Shown here in pieces: positions 1-5,891 of a DNA stretch of 8,663 bases. The notes below the pieces were generated by a model. It did no database searches and had not been told where the DNA came from. It saw only the letters and a list, made by a program, of their open reading frames with translations. The stretch spans positions 1 through 8,663 of the forward strand of contig UQQU01000102.1 of assembly GCA_900543325.1 (NCBI GenBank). The letters are read 5' to 3'. The translations under genes were made by a program, and so were the position numbers. The number at the start of each line of letters is the position of its first letter. The stretch's first letter is position 1. The stretch is from an uncultured Clostridium sp. Lineage in GTDB: Bacteria > Bacillota > Clostridia > Clostridiales > Clostridiaceae.

Positions 1-106
1 AGCAAAGAGGATACACCTGTTCCCATACCGAACACAGAAGTTAAGCTCTTTAGCGCTGATGGTACTTGGTGGGCGACCGCCTGGGAGAGTAAGACGTAGC
101 CACGTA
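1..106 (+). rRNA. rrf: 5S ribosomal RNA, 3' portion (5' end outside window)
   Basis: The stretch contains hallmark bacterial 5S segments: GATACACCTGTTCCCAT, CCGAACACAGAAGTTAAGC and the GGTACTTGGTGGGCGACC / CTGGGAGAGTA helix region. Only about the first dozen nucleotides appear to be missing. The 3' end is placed near 106 because the terminal CCACGTAAT should pair with the missing 5' end, and a T-run (109-116) follows. The exact end is uncertain by a few bases. It is probably the last gene of an rrn operon lying upstream of the window. Confidence 0.95.
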
Positions 107-422
107 ATCTTTTTTTATTTTTATATTGAAACGTAGATTTTTGGTATTTGATTTTAGATAGTAAATAATATTAGAAGTTATTTTTTAGTATAATAGCATA
201 AAATACCACATTAAATTAAGTTTAATGTGGTATTTTGCATATATAATATCCATAATATGTAAGAATCCATATAAGATAAGATTTAATTATTATAAGAATA
301 AAATTTTACTTTTATCTATTTGATACTTTAAATTTAGCAAAATAAAGGATATTATAGAAAGTATATCTATAATTATATTATTAGTTACGGAATATTGCTT
401 AAATGTATATAGGAGGAATGGA
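107..422 (+). other. Intergenic region between 5S rRNA and the GntR regulator
   Basis: Very AT-rich and non-coding. It holds a T-run right after the 5S gene, the perfect hairpin at 200-236, and then about 185 nt leading to the regulator. I cannot pick a convincing promoter for the regulator: TTACTT (306-311) with TAAATT (329-334), 17 nt apart, is only a weak candidate. No GTATAC palindrome is present, so no autoregulatory site of the type found upstream of the other genes is visible. Confidence 0.6.
200..236 (+). terminator. Hairpin terminator downstream of the rRNA operon
   Basis: A perfect 16-bp inverted repeat (200-215 against 221-236, AAAATACCACATTAAA and its complement) with a 5-nt loop. 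The right arm ends in TTTT and the left arm starts with AAAA, so it could work in both directions. It lies about 95 nt after the 5S gene and well before the regulator, which fits rrn termination. The T-tract after the stem is short. Confidence 0.7.
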
Positions 423-1109
423 ATGATATTTTACGAGAAAAAACACAAAGAAACTGGAAAGGAATATGCATATAGAGTATTAAAAGAGAATATAATGTCT
501 TTAGAGCTGAAACCAGGGGAATTATTAAGTGAATCAGATCTATCAGAAAAGTTAAGTATATCAAGGACACCTATAAGGGAAGTAATAATGAAATTAAAAG
601 GTGAGCATTTGATAGAAGTTAAACCTCAAGCGGGTACGTATGTATCATTAATAGATAAAGAGATGATAGATGAAGCTATATTTATGAGAAAGTTATTAGA
701 AAAAGGAGTTTTAAAGGAAGCTTGTACTGAATTTTCTGAAGAGATGTTTATGGAATTAGAAAAAAATCTATTTGCACAAAAACTAGTTTTAAACAAAGAT
801 GGTAAAGAAAGTGAGTTTCATAATTTAGATAAAAAATTTCATAGATTAATATTTATAGGATGTAATAAAATTAATATTTGGGAAAGTATCATGAAGATAA
901 GTACTCATTATAATAGAATGAGATTATTATCTGAGACGAAAATAGATAAAGCCCAAATAATAAAGCAGCATGAAGAAATGATAGCTATAATTAAAAATAA
1001 AGATTTTAATAAAATTGATGAATATATTGAGAAGCATATAGTTGCACCTGCTAATGAATGGAATAAACTAATAGATGATAATGAAGAAATAAGAATGTAT
1101 TTAAAATAA
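423..1109 (+). CDS. GntR-family transcriptional regulator, FadR (FCD) subfamily; likely hexuronate-responsive
   Basis: A 228-residue protein with the two-domain FadR architecture. Residues ~12-75 form the winged helix-turn-helix, with LKPGELLSESDLSEKL followed by the recognition-helix signature SISRTPIREVIMKL and a wing ending QAGTYVS. Residues ~80-215 fit the helical FCD ligand domain. D136, H140, H183 and H205 occupy the places of the usual Asp/His/His/His metal site that binds carboxylated ligands. The ATG at 423 sits 6 nt after AGGAGG (411-416). The gene has its own terminator. By position and subfamily (E. coli UxuR and ExuR also belong here) I infer that it controls the uronate genes downstream and binds the GTATAC-centred palindromes. 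The ligand could be fructuronate, glucuronate or another sugar acid. Family assignment is firm; target and ligand are inference. Confidence 0.9.
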   Translation: MIFYEKKHKETGKEYAYRVLKENIMSLELKPGELLSESDLSEKLSISRTPIREVIMKLKGEHLIEVKPQAGTYVSLIDKEMIDEAIFMRKLLEKGVLKEACTEFSEEMFMELEKNLFAQKLVLNKDGKESEFHNLDKKFHRLIFIGCNKINIWESIMKISTHYNRMRLLSETKIDKAQIIKQHEEMIAIIKNKDFNKIDEYIEKHIVAPANEWNKLIDDNEEIRMYLK

Positions 1110-1169
1110 GTTTAAATTTATATGAAAATATATATTTAAATTAAATAAATCTATTTAAAGATAATGAAT

Positions 1170-1226
1170 AAAAGAACCTCTTTTTAAAACATACTAGATG
1201 TATGATTTTAAAGGAGGTTCTTTTTA
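1170..1226 (+). terminator. Rho-independent terminator of the regulator gene
   Basis: A long imperfect hairpin. AAAAGAACCTC (1170-1180) pairs with GAGGTTCTTTT (1214-1224), and the stem extends inward through TTT/AAA, AAAA/TTTT and CATA/TATG with small bulges to a ~7-nt loop at 1194-1200. A run of five T closes it (1221-1225). It lies 60 nt after the regulator stop codon and separates that gene from the transporter unit. Confidence 0.85.
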
Positions 1227-1435
1227 TGAGAATAAAAATACATTATTATAATTAATAAAAAATATAAGTAAAATTAAACTAAATTTTTATATAATATGTA
1301 AGAAAATGATAGTATATGCTGCTTTAGTTTTAGATAAATAGTTTAATTAATTTTATTTTATAATAAAGTATAAAATCTATATTACAATAATAATGTTATT
1401 AATTGTAAAAAAATATAAAAATTATAAGAAAACGG

Positions 1436-1464
1436 TTGTACAAAAAGAACAAGTATGTTAGTAT
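1436..1464 (+). promoter_or_regulatory. Candidate sigma-A promoter P1 for the symporter, overlapped by an operator
   Basis: TTGTAC (1436-1441) and TAGTAT (1459-1464) are separated by exactly 17 nt. The -10 hexamer lies inside the palindrome 1458-1469. The same layout recurs in front of the catabolic genes (3228-3256), which makes a chance arrangement less likely. It would give a leader of roughly 240 nt before the ATG at 1709. Confidence 0.55.
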
Positions 1465-1469
1465 ACTAA
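1458..1469 (+). promoter_or_regulatory. Putative GntR operator O1 (perfect 12-bp palindrome)
   Basis: TTAGTATACTAA is a perfect inverted repeat centred on GTATAC (1461-1466). It covers the -10 hexamer of candidate promoter P1, so bound protein should block polymerase. It resembles the TTGGTATACCAA-type site that I recall for the GntR-family uronate regulator UxuR of E. coli, and the local regulator belongs to the same subfamily. Confidence 0.65.
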
Positions 1470-1515
1470 TAGAAGTTTTGCAACATTAATAGATAAAAAA
1501 ATAACAATTACTTTG

Positions 1516-1545
1516 TTGTAAAAGCTTAAGTATGGATTATATAAT
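1516..1545 (+). promoter_or_regulatory. Candidate promoter P2 for the symporter
   Basis: TTGTAA (1516-1521) and a perfect TATAAT (1540-1545) are 18 nt apart. No palindrome overlaps it directly, but it is bracketed by operator O1 upstream and O2/O3 downstream. Given the very high A+T content, a chance TATAAT is possible. Confidence 0.4.
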
Positions 1546-1605
1546 AGATACAATAATAACTTATAAATAATAATAATAATAAATTACAGTTATAATAATT
1601 ATGAT

Positions 1606-1617
1606 TTAGTATACAAA
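1606..1617 (+). promoter_or_regulatory. Putative GntR operator O2
   Basis: TTAGTATACAAA is a near-palindrome around GTATAC (1609-1614) and matches O1 at 10 of 12 positions. Its centre is 148 bp from O1 and 32 bp from O3. It lies downstream of candidate promoters P1 and P2, where a bound repressor could act as a roadblock or take part in looping. Confidence 0.55.
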
Positions 1618-1637
1618 TATAAAAAATTTTACAAATA

Positions 1638-1649
1638 TTAGTATACTAG
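1638..1649 (+). promoter_or_regulatory. Putative GntR operator O3
   Basis: TTAGTATACTAG matches O1 at 11 of 12 positions. The symmetry extends outward to ATATTAGTATACTAGTAT (1635-1652), with 16 of 18 positions symmetric. A -35-like TTTACA (1628-1633) overlaps its left edge and TATTAT (1654-1659) lies to the right, but at 20 nt the spacing is too long for a confident third promoter. It sits about 60 nt before the symporter start codon. Confidence 0.6.
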
Positions 1650-1708
1650 TATGTATTATGTAACCATATATAAAAAGGGATAGTAAAATATATTTAAGGA
1701 GAAGGAAA

Positions 1709-3106
1709 ATGGACATAGCAAACAAACAAGTCTTAGAATCAAGTAAAGTAAAACCTTTTGGAATGCAGGACAAAGTTGGATACATGTTAGGGGATTTTGG
1801 TAACAGTTTATTATTCAACTTCATAGGAAGTTACTTATTAGTATTTTACACAGATGCATTTGGAATAAGTGCAGCTGCAGTGGGTACTCTTATGGCAGTA
1901 TCAAGGGTATGGGATGCTATAAATGACCCAATGATGGGAGTTTTTGTAGATAAAAGAAAACCAGGAAAAGATGGGAAGTTTAGACCTTATTTAAAACATA
2001 TGGGTATACCACTAGGAATATTCACAGTATTAACATTCTTAGTTATACCTAATATGCCAGAAGCAATGAAATTACCTTATGCATATATAACTTACATAGG
2101 ATTTGGTATGGCATATACTGCTATAAATATACCTTATGGTTCATTAGCATCAGTTATGACTAACAATCCAGTCGAAAGAACAGAGTTATCTACTTGGAGA
2201 AACTTAGCAGCAACATTCTCAATGATAATACTTATGATTTTAACACCTAAGTTAGTATTTGATGCTTCAGGATCTGTTTCAGTAAAAGGATTCTTAATAG
2301 CATCAGTATTATATGCTGTAATAGCTAACATAGCTTACAGATGTTCTTATTCAATGACAACTGAAAGAATAGTTGTTGAAGTTAAAGAAAATGCTCCTAA
2401 ATCAAACTTTGGAGAAACTTTAAAGACTTTATGTACAAATAGAGCTTTGATAGGATTAATATTAAGTTCATTAGGTACTTTAACAGCAATGTTTATACCA
2501 AATGCTTTAAATGCTTATTTATTTAAAGATTATTTCCAACAACCAGGATTATTAAGTATAGCAGGATTACTTCCAATGGTTGGTACATTTGCAGCATTAC
2601 CATTTGCAAGTAAATTAGTTGCTAAGTTTGGTAAGAAAAACGTTGCCACTTACTGTGGTATATTATCTATAGTACCTTATGCTATATTAGTATTCTTCCC
2701 AAGCAAAAATGTATGGATGTATTTAGGATTAATAACTATATCTGGATTTGGATTAGCATTATATAATATGCTAGTATGGGCATTAGTTGGTGATGTTGTT
2801 GATTATCAAGAATACTTAAGTGGAAAAAGAGAAGAGGGTACAGTTTATGCTGCTTATTCATTAGCTAGAAAATTAGTTCAAGCTATAGTTGGAAGTATAG
2901 GTGGATTTGCGCTTGCTGCAATAGGATATCAATCAGGTGCAGCCACTCAAGCTCCAGAAGTTGCAGAAAGTATAAGAACTATAATAACTGTAGTACCTTT
3001 AATAGGGTTTATATTTGGTACAGTATGTCTTAAGTTCGTATACAACTTAAGCAATAAAACATTAAATGAAGTAAATGAAGAATTAGAGAGAAGAAGAGAT
3101 CAATAA
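1709..3106 (+). CDS. GPH-family (MelB-like) sugar/hexuronide:cation symporter
   Basis: A 465-residue polytopic membrane protein, the usual length for glycoside-pentoside-hexuronide:cation symporters of the major facilitator superfamily, with about 12 hydrophobic segments. The N-terminal family signature is plain: YMLGDFGNSLLF (residues ~25-36), then YTDAFGISAAAVGTL, then RVWDAINDPMMG (67-78), then KFRPYL after a charged loop. D69 and D73 match the acidic cation/sugar-site residues (Asp55 and Asp59) of E. coli MelB. The second half contains KREEGTVYAAYSLARKL, also typical. The ATG at 1709 has AAGGAG at 1696-1701, a 7-nt spacer. The gene is a separate unit between two terminators and shares operators with the catabolic genes. 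I infer that it imports glucuronate, another hexuronate or a beta-glucuronide. Family is certain; substrate is inference. Confidence 0.9.
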   Translation: MDIANKQVLESSKVKPFGMQDKVGYMLGDFGNSLLFNFIGSYLLVFYTDAFGISAAAVGTLMAVSRVWDAINDPMMGVFVDKRKPGKDGKFRPYLKHMGIPLGIFTVLTFLVIPNMPEAMKLPYAYITYIGFGMAYTAINIPYGSLASVMTNNPVERTELSTWRNLAATFSMIILMILTPKLVFDASGSVSVKGFLIASVLYAVIANIAYRCSYSMTTERIVVEVKENAPKSNFGETLKTLCTNRALIGLILSSLGTLTAMFIPNALNAYLFKDYFQQPGLLSIAGLLPMVGTFAALPFASKLVAKFGKKNVATYCGILSIVPYAILVFFPSKNVWMYLGLITISGFGLALYNMLVWALVGDVVDYQEYLSGKREEGTVYAAYSLARKLVQAIVGSIGGFALAAIGYQSGAATQAPEVAESIRTIITVVPLIGFIFGTVCLKFVYNLSNKTLNEVNEELERRRDQ

Positions 3107-3117
3107 TTATTATAAAT

Positions 3118-3150
3118 AAAAAGGAGTTATCAAATGATAACTCCTTTTTT
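3118..3150 (+). terminator. Rho-independent terminator of the symporter gene
   Basis: AAAAAGGAGTTATC (3118-3131) pairs perfectly with GATAACTCCTTTTT (3136-3149) around the loop AAAT. Six T follow the GC-containing part of the stem (3145-3150). It begins 11 nt after the symporter stop codon, so the downstream genes need their own promoter. Confidence 0.9.
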
Positions 3151-3165
3151 ATATATATGGCCTTT

Positions 3166-3180
3166 ATGAAATCGTTTATT
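3166..3180 (+). promoter_or_regulatory. Possible cre (CcpA) site upstream of the catabolic genes
   Basis: ATGAAATCGTTTATT matches the degenerate catabolite-response consensus WTGNAANCGNWNNCW at all fixed positions except the C near the 3' end, which is T here. It lies about 50 nt upstream of the -35 hexamer at 3228. Glucose repression of a sugar-acid operon would be expected, but one imperfect match in AT-rich DNA is weak evidence. Confidence 0.35.
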
Positions 3181-3227
3181 TGAAATGGTATTTTCGAAAA
3201 AATGTAACAAAAACAATAGGAAAAAGG

Positions 3228-3256
3228 TTGCAATATTAATCTCGGTGTGCTAGTAT
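3228..3256 (+). promoter_or_regulatory. Candidate sigma-A promoter of the uronate catabolic genes
   Basis: TTGCAA (3228-3233) and TAGTAT (3251-3256) are 17 nt apart. The -10 hexamer lies inside the palindrome 3250-3261. This is the same geometry as P1 in front of the symporter, including the preceding GG. Transcription would start near 3263, about 38 nt before the ATG at 3301. Confidence 0.65.
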
Positions 3257-3261
3257 ACAAG
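3250..3261 (+). promoter_or_regulatory. Putative GntR operator O4 over the -10 element
   Basis: CTAGTATACAAG is an imperfect palindrome around GTATAC (3253-3258), symmetric in 10 of 12 positions. Its core begins exactly 25 nt after the start of the -35 hexamer, as at O1. The position implies repression of the catabolic genes by the same regulator that acts at the symporter. Confidence 0.6.
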
Positions 3262-3284
3262 TATAGATATTAATACGTGATTTT

Positions 3285-3290
3285 GGGAGG
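3285..3290 (+). promoter_or_regulatory. Ribosome binding site that fixes the reductase start
   Basis: GGGAGG lies 10 nt before the ATG at 3301. The longer in-frame reading from GTG at 3277 would place this site inside the coding region and has no Shine-Dalgarno sequence of its own, so 3301 is the start. Confidence 0.85.
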
Positions 3291-3300
3291 CAAAATAATT

Positions 3301-4152
3301 ATGAAACTACCATTTAATGTTGATTTAAAAAATAAAGTTGCAGTAGTAACAGGGGGATCTGGAATACTATGTGGAGCTATGGCAGAAGCATTAGCTGCAT
3401 GTGGTGCAAAGGTTGCAATACTTGCATTAGGACAAGAAGGTTGTGATGCTAAAGCAGAGCAAATAAAAGCTGCTGGAGGAACTGCGATAGGAATAAATAC
3501 TAATGTTTTAGATAAAGAGAGTATAAAAAGAGCTCATGAAATAATATTAAAAGAATTTGGTCCATGTGACATATTAATAAATGGGGCTGGTGGAAACCAC
3601 CCAAAAGGAACAACAACTAATGAATACTTATTACCAGAAGATTTAGACAATGAAGAATTAACAACATTCTTTGATTTAGATCCAGAAGGTGTAAAATTCG
3701 TATTCGACTTAAACTTCTTAGGAACATTACTTCCATCACAAGAGTTTGCTAAGGATATGATAAACAGAGAAGGTGCTACAATAATAAACATATCTTCAAT
3801 GAATGCTTATACACCACTTACAAAAATACCTGCATACTCAGGAGCAAAAGCTGCAGTAACTAACTTCACTCAATGGTTAGCTGTTCATATGTCAAGAGTA
3901 GGTATAAGAGTAAATGCAATAGCACCAGGATTCTTCGTAACAGCTCAAAATGAGAAGTTATTATTTAACGAAGATGGAACTCCAACTGCAAGAAGTCAAA
4001 AAATATTAAATAGTACTCCAATGGGAAGATATGGAGAAGCTCACGAGCTAATAGGAACATTATTATACTTAGTAAATAATGATGCTTCAGGATTCGTAAA
4101 CGGTGTATGTATACCTGTTGATGGAGCATTCTCAGCATATTCAGGAGTTTAA
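3301..4152 (+). CDS. uxuB: SDR-family fructuronate reductase (D-mannonate oxidoreductase, YjmF/UxuB type)
   Basis: A 283-residue cytoplasmic short-chain dehydrogenase/reductase. It has the Rossmann start VAVVTGGSGILCG (13-25), the NGAGG motif (94-98), catalytic S166 in NISSMNAY, and the Y179-x3-K183 pair in YSGAK, followed by IAPGFF. The Ser-Tyr spacing of 13 is canonical. Between the NAG and Ser motifs there is a longer acidic stretch (~100-135) than in minimal SDRs, as I recall for the clade that includes B. subtilis YjmF. The glycine motif differs from the textbook TGxxxGxG: I22 and C24 stand where glycines are usual. In this context it should reduce D-fructuronate to D-mannonate with NAD(P)H, feeding the mannonate dehydratase encoded further along. 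First gene of the catabolic cluster, 19 nt before the aldolase gene. Other SDR sugar-acid dehydrogenases (KduD, gluconate 5-dehydrogenase) are less likely given uxuA and uxaC nearby. Confidence 0.85.
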   Translation: MKLPFNVDLKNKVAVVTGGSGILCGAMAEALAACGAKVAILALGQEGCDAKAEQIKAAGGTAIGINTNVLDKESIKRAHEIILKEFGPCDILINGAGGNHPKGTTTNEYLLPEDLDNEELTTFFDLDPEGVKFVFDLNFLGTLLPSQEFAKDMINREGATIINISSMNAYTPLTKIPAYSGAKAAVTNFTQWLAVHMSRVGIRVNAIAPGFFVTAQNEKLLFNEDGTPTARSQKILNSTPMGRYGEAHELIGTLLYLVNNDASGFVNGVCIPVDGAFSAYSGV

Positions 4153-4171
4153 TATTTAGGGGGAATATATT

Positions 4172-4783
4172 ATGCTAAATAAAATAAAAAATGAAGGTGT
4201 AGTAGCAGTAATTAGAGCTAAAGATCATGAAGAAGCTTTAGGATATATAAATGCTTGTTTAAATGGTGGAGTAAAAGCAATCGAACTTACATATACCATA
4301 CCAAATGTAGTAGAACTTATAAAGCATGTTAGTGAAAATTACAAAGATGCATTAGTAGGTGTAGGAAGTGTATTAAATGGAAAAATGGCTAAAGATGCAA
4401 TAGAAGCAGGTGCTGCTTATGTTGTAAGTCCAGGTTTTTCAGATGAAGTAAACACTGTATGCCAAGAAATGAACACATTATACTTACCAGGTTGTATGAC
4501 TGTAACAGAAGTTATGAATGCTTTAGAAAAAGGAAATAAAATGGTTAAATTATTCCCAGGTGAAGTATTTGGACCGAAATATGTTAAAGCAGTAAAAGCT
4601 CCAATACCTCATGTTGAAATAATGCCAACAGGTGGAGTTTCTATAGATAATATAGAAGAATGGTTTAAAATGGGAGTATCTTGTGTAGGAGTAGGAAGCT
4701 CGCTTTTAGGTGCAGGAAGTTTAGAAGATATAGAAAATCTAGCTAAAGAATTTAAAAGTAAAATCTCTAAAATTAGAGGATAA
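4172..4783 (+). CDS. eda: 2-keto-3-deoxy-6-phosphogluconate (KDPG) aldolase
   Basis: A 203-residue class I aldolase of the KDPG/KHG family, a single TIM-barrel domain of the usual length. It cleaves KDPG to pyruvate and glyceraldehyde-3-phosphate, the last step of the pathway. Visible landmarks are VVAVIR (10-15, R15 being a likely carboxylate contact), IELT with general acid/base E38, GVGSV, SPGF, PGCMT, and the Schiff-base lysine K126 in MVKLFPGEVFGP. The phosphate-binding PTGGV and VGVGSSLL segments lie near the C-terminus. The IELTYTIP and KLFPGEVFGP wording resembles the Thermotoga-type enzyme more than E. coli Eda. The ATG at 4172 follows a strong TAGGGGGA ribosome site (4157-4164). The stop codon is 8 nt before the kinase start, so the two genes are surely cotranscribed. 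Confidence 0.95.
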   Translation: MLNKIKNEGVVAVIRAKDHEEALGYINACLNGGVKAIELTYTIPNVVELIKHVSENYKDALVGVGSVLNGKMAKDAIEAGAAYVVSPGFSDEVNTVCQEMNTLYLPGCMTVTEVMNALEKGNKMVKLFPGEVFGPKYVKAVKAPIPHVEIMPTGGVSIDNIEEWFKMGVSCVGVGSSLLGAGSLEDIENLAKEFKSKISKIRG

Positions 4784-4791
4784 TAATACAA

Positions 4792-5811
4792 ATGTTTAGT
4801 AATGGAAATAAAGTATTAGGCTTTGGGGAAATAATGCTAAGACTTACTCCTACTAATTTCCAAAGAGTAATACAAGCTGAATCTTTTGAAGCAACATATG
4901 CTGGAGGAGAAGCAAATGTTATTTGTAGCTTAAGTATGTTCGGACATGATACAAAAATGATTACTAAATTACCACAAAATGTATTAGGGGATAAGGTAAT
5001 AAGAGCTATGAATGCTTTTGGTGTTGATACAAAAGATATTGTTAGAGGGAATGGAAGATTAGGAATATATTTCTTAGAACAAGGACATGGAGTTAGAAAT
5101 TCTGATGTAACATATGATAGAGAGTATTCAGCAATATCAATGGCTACTAAAGAAGATTTTAATTTAGATAAAATACTAGAGGATGTTAAATTAATACATA
5201 TATCTGGTGTAACACCAGCATTAAGTAAAAATTTATATGATCTTTCTATAGACTTTATAAAAGCTGCTAAAGAAAGAGGAATACTAGTATCTTATGACTC
5301 AAACTATAGATCAAAATTATGGAGTTTAGAAGAAGCTAGAAGTTTTATGTTGGAAGTACTTCCTTATGTAGATATAGCTTTTTTAGGTATACTAGACTTT
5401 ATAAATATTTTAGAGTACAGACCACAAGAAGAAAAGAATTATGAAGCTAAGTTAGCTGATTTTTATAAAGAATTATTTGAAAAATATCCAAATATAAAAT
5501 ATGCAGCATCTACTAAGAGAATTGTAAATTCAGTAAATAATAATTCACTACAAGGATTCTTATTTAGTAAAGACATATTACATATGTCTAGAGTTCATAC
5601 TTTTGACATCTTAGATAGAGTAGGTGGAGGAGACTCATTTACAGCTGGAATATTACATGGAATATTAAATGATATGGAAAGTAGCCAAACTGTTGAGTTT
5701 GCTACATGTGCAAGTGCACTAAAACACAGTATAAGAGGAGATATAAACATGGTTGATTTAAAACAAGTTGAAACTCTTATGAATTGTGGAATAGAAAATA
5801 TAAATAGATAA
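4792..5811 (+). CDS. kdgK: 2-keto-3-deoxygluconate (KDG) kinase, PfkB family
   Basis: A 339-residue cytoplasmic ribokinase-like sugar kinase that should phosphorylate KDG to KDPG with ATP. The N-terminus reads LGFGEIMLRLTP, then YAGGEANV (36-43, first PfkB signature region). SYDSNYRSKLW (167-177) is characteristic of KDG kinases. The second signature is DRVGGGDSFTAG (275-286), with D281 as catalytic base and the glycines forming the anion hole. An oddity: at residues ~197-203, where I recall IGNEEDA in close family members, this protein reads FLGILDF, so the Asn and both Glu of the acidic motif are absent. Codon choice also differs from the neighbours (TTT 15, TTC 4). AGAGGA (4775-4780) overlaps the end of the aldolase gene with an 11-nt spacer. 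Family and role are well supported by the neighbours; full activity is less certain because of the motif loss. Confidence 0.88.
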   Translation: MFSNGNKVLGFGEIMLRLTPTNFQRVIQAESFEATYAGGEANVICSLSMFGHDTKMITKLPQNVLGDKVIRAMNAFGVDTKDIVRGNGRLGIYFLEQGHGVRNSDVTYDREYSAISMATKEDFNLDKILEDVKLIHISGVTPALSKNLYDLSIDFIKAAKERGILVSYDSNYRSKLWSLEEARSFMLEVLPYVDIAFLGILDFINILEYRPQEEKNYEAKLADFYKELFEKYPNIKYAASTKRIVNSVNNNSLQGFLFSKDILHMSRVHTFDILDRVGGGDSFTAGILHGILNDMESSQTVEFATCASALKHSIRGDINMVDLKQVETLMNCGIENINR

Positions 5812-5875
5812 AAATAATTTTAATGTAAATTATACCTAGTATAAGTATTTAAAAATATAAAAGTAAAATATGAGT

Positions 5876-5881
5876 GGGAGG
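5876..5881 (+). promoter_or_regulatory. Ribosome binding site that fixes the uxuA start
   Basis: GGGAGG lies 10 nt before the ATG at 5892, the same spacing as for the reductase gene. A longer in-frame reading from GTG at 5874 would contain this site within its first codons, so it is rejected. A second ATG at 5898 is less well spaced. Confidence 0.85.
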
Positions 5882-5891
5882 AAATACGATC

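Larger units (their letters stand above)
1227..1708 (+). other. Long non-coding control region upstream of the symporter gene
   Basis: A 482-nt stretch without a credible gene. The first ~200 nt (1227-1425) are extremely AT-rich and I see no defined element there. From 1426 on it holds a weak cre-like sequence (1426-1440), promoter-like pairs at 1436-1464 and 1516-1545, three TAGTATAC palindromes (1458-1469, 1606-1617, 1638-1649), a TAA triplet run (1568-1582), and the ribosome binding site AAGGAG at 1696-1701. No known riboswitch is recognisable by eye. Confidence 0.7.

Noticed and set aside
252..1304. 14-bp direct repeat ATAATATGTAAGAA at 252-265 and 1291-1304, flanking the regulator gene
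   Set aside because: Pure A/T/G sequence in very AT-rich spacers; about one such match is expected by chance in a window this size, and there is no sign of a mobile element or target duplication.
1532..1570. Short leader ORF (M-D-Y-I-I-D...) in the symporter leader
   Set aside because: It has no ribosome binding site and overlaps a candidate -10 element.
1568..1582. Run of five TAA triplets upstream of the symporter
   Set aside because: Simple low-complexity sequence in AT-rich DNA; at most a slippage-prone spacer between operators, with no evidence of phase variation.
3191..3200. TTTTCGAAAA palindrome upstream of the catabolic promoter
   Set aside because: A single copy without a counterpart at the symporter promoter, and short enough to be chance in this composition.
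3277..3300. GTG start extending the reductase by 8 residues
   Set aside because: The extension contains the GGGAGG ribosome site and has none of its own; the ATG at 3301 is properly spaced.
2004..5392. GTATAC inside genes (2004-2009, 3038-3043, 4109-4114, 5387-5392)
   Set aside because: None has TA to the left to make TAGTATAC, all lie in coding sequence rich in GTA and TAC codons, and no promoter is nearby. Probably chance.
185..5845. Partial operator look-alikes TTAGTATAATAG (185-196) and TAGTATAAG (5837-5845)
   Set aside because: Both lose the C that makes the GTATAC centre and lack a good -35. Such AT-rich half matches are expected in these spacers.
5874..5891. GTG start extending mannonate dehydratase by 6 residues
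   Set aside because: The GGGAGG ribosome site lies within these codons, and UxuA proteins typically begin at MxMTFRWYG.
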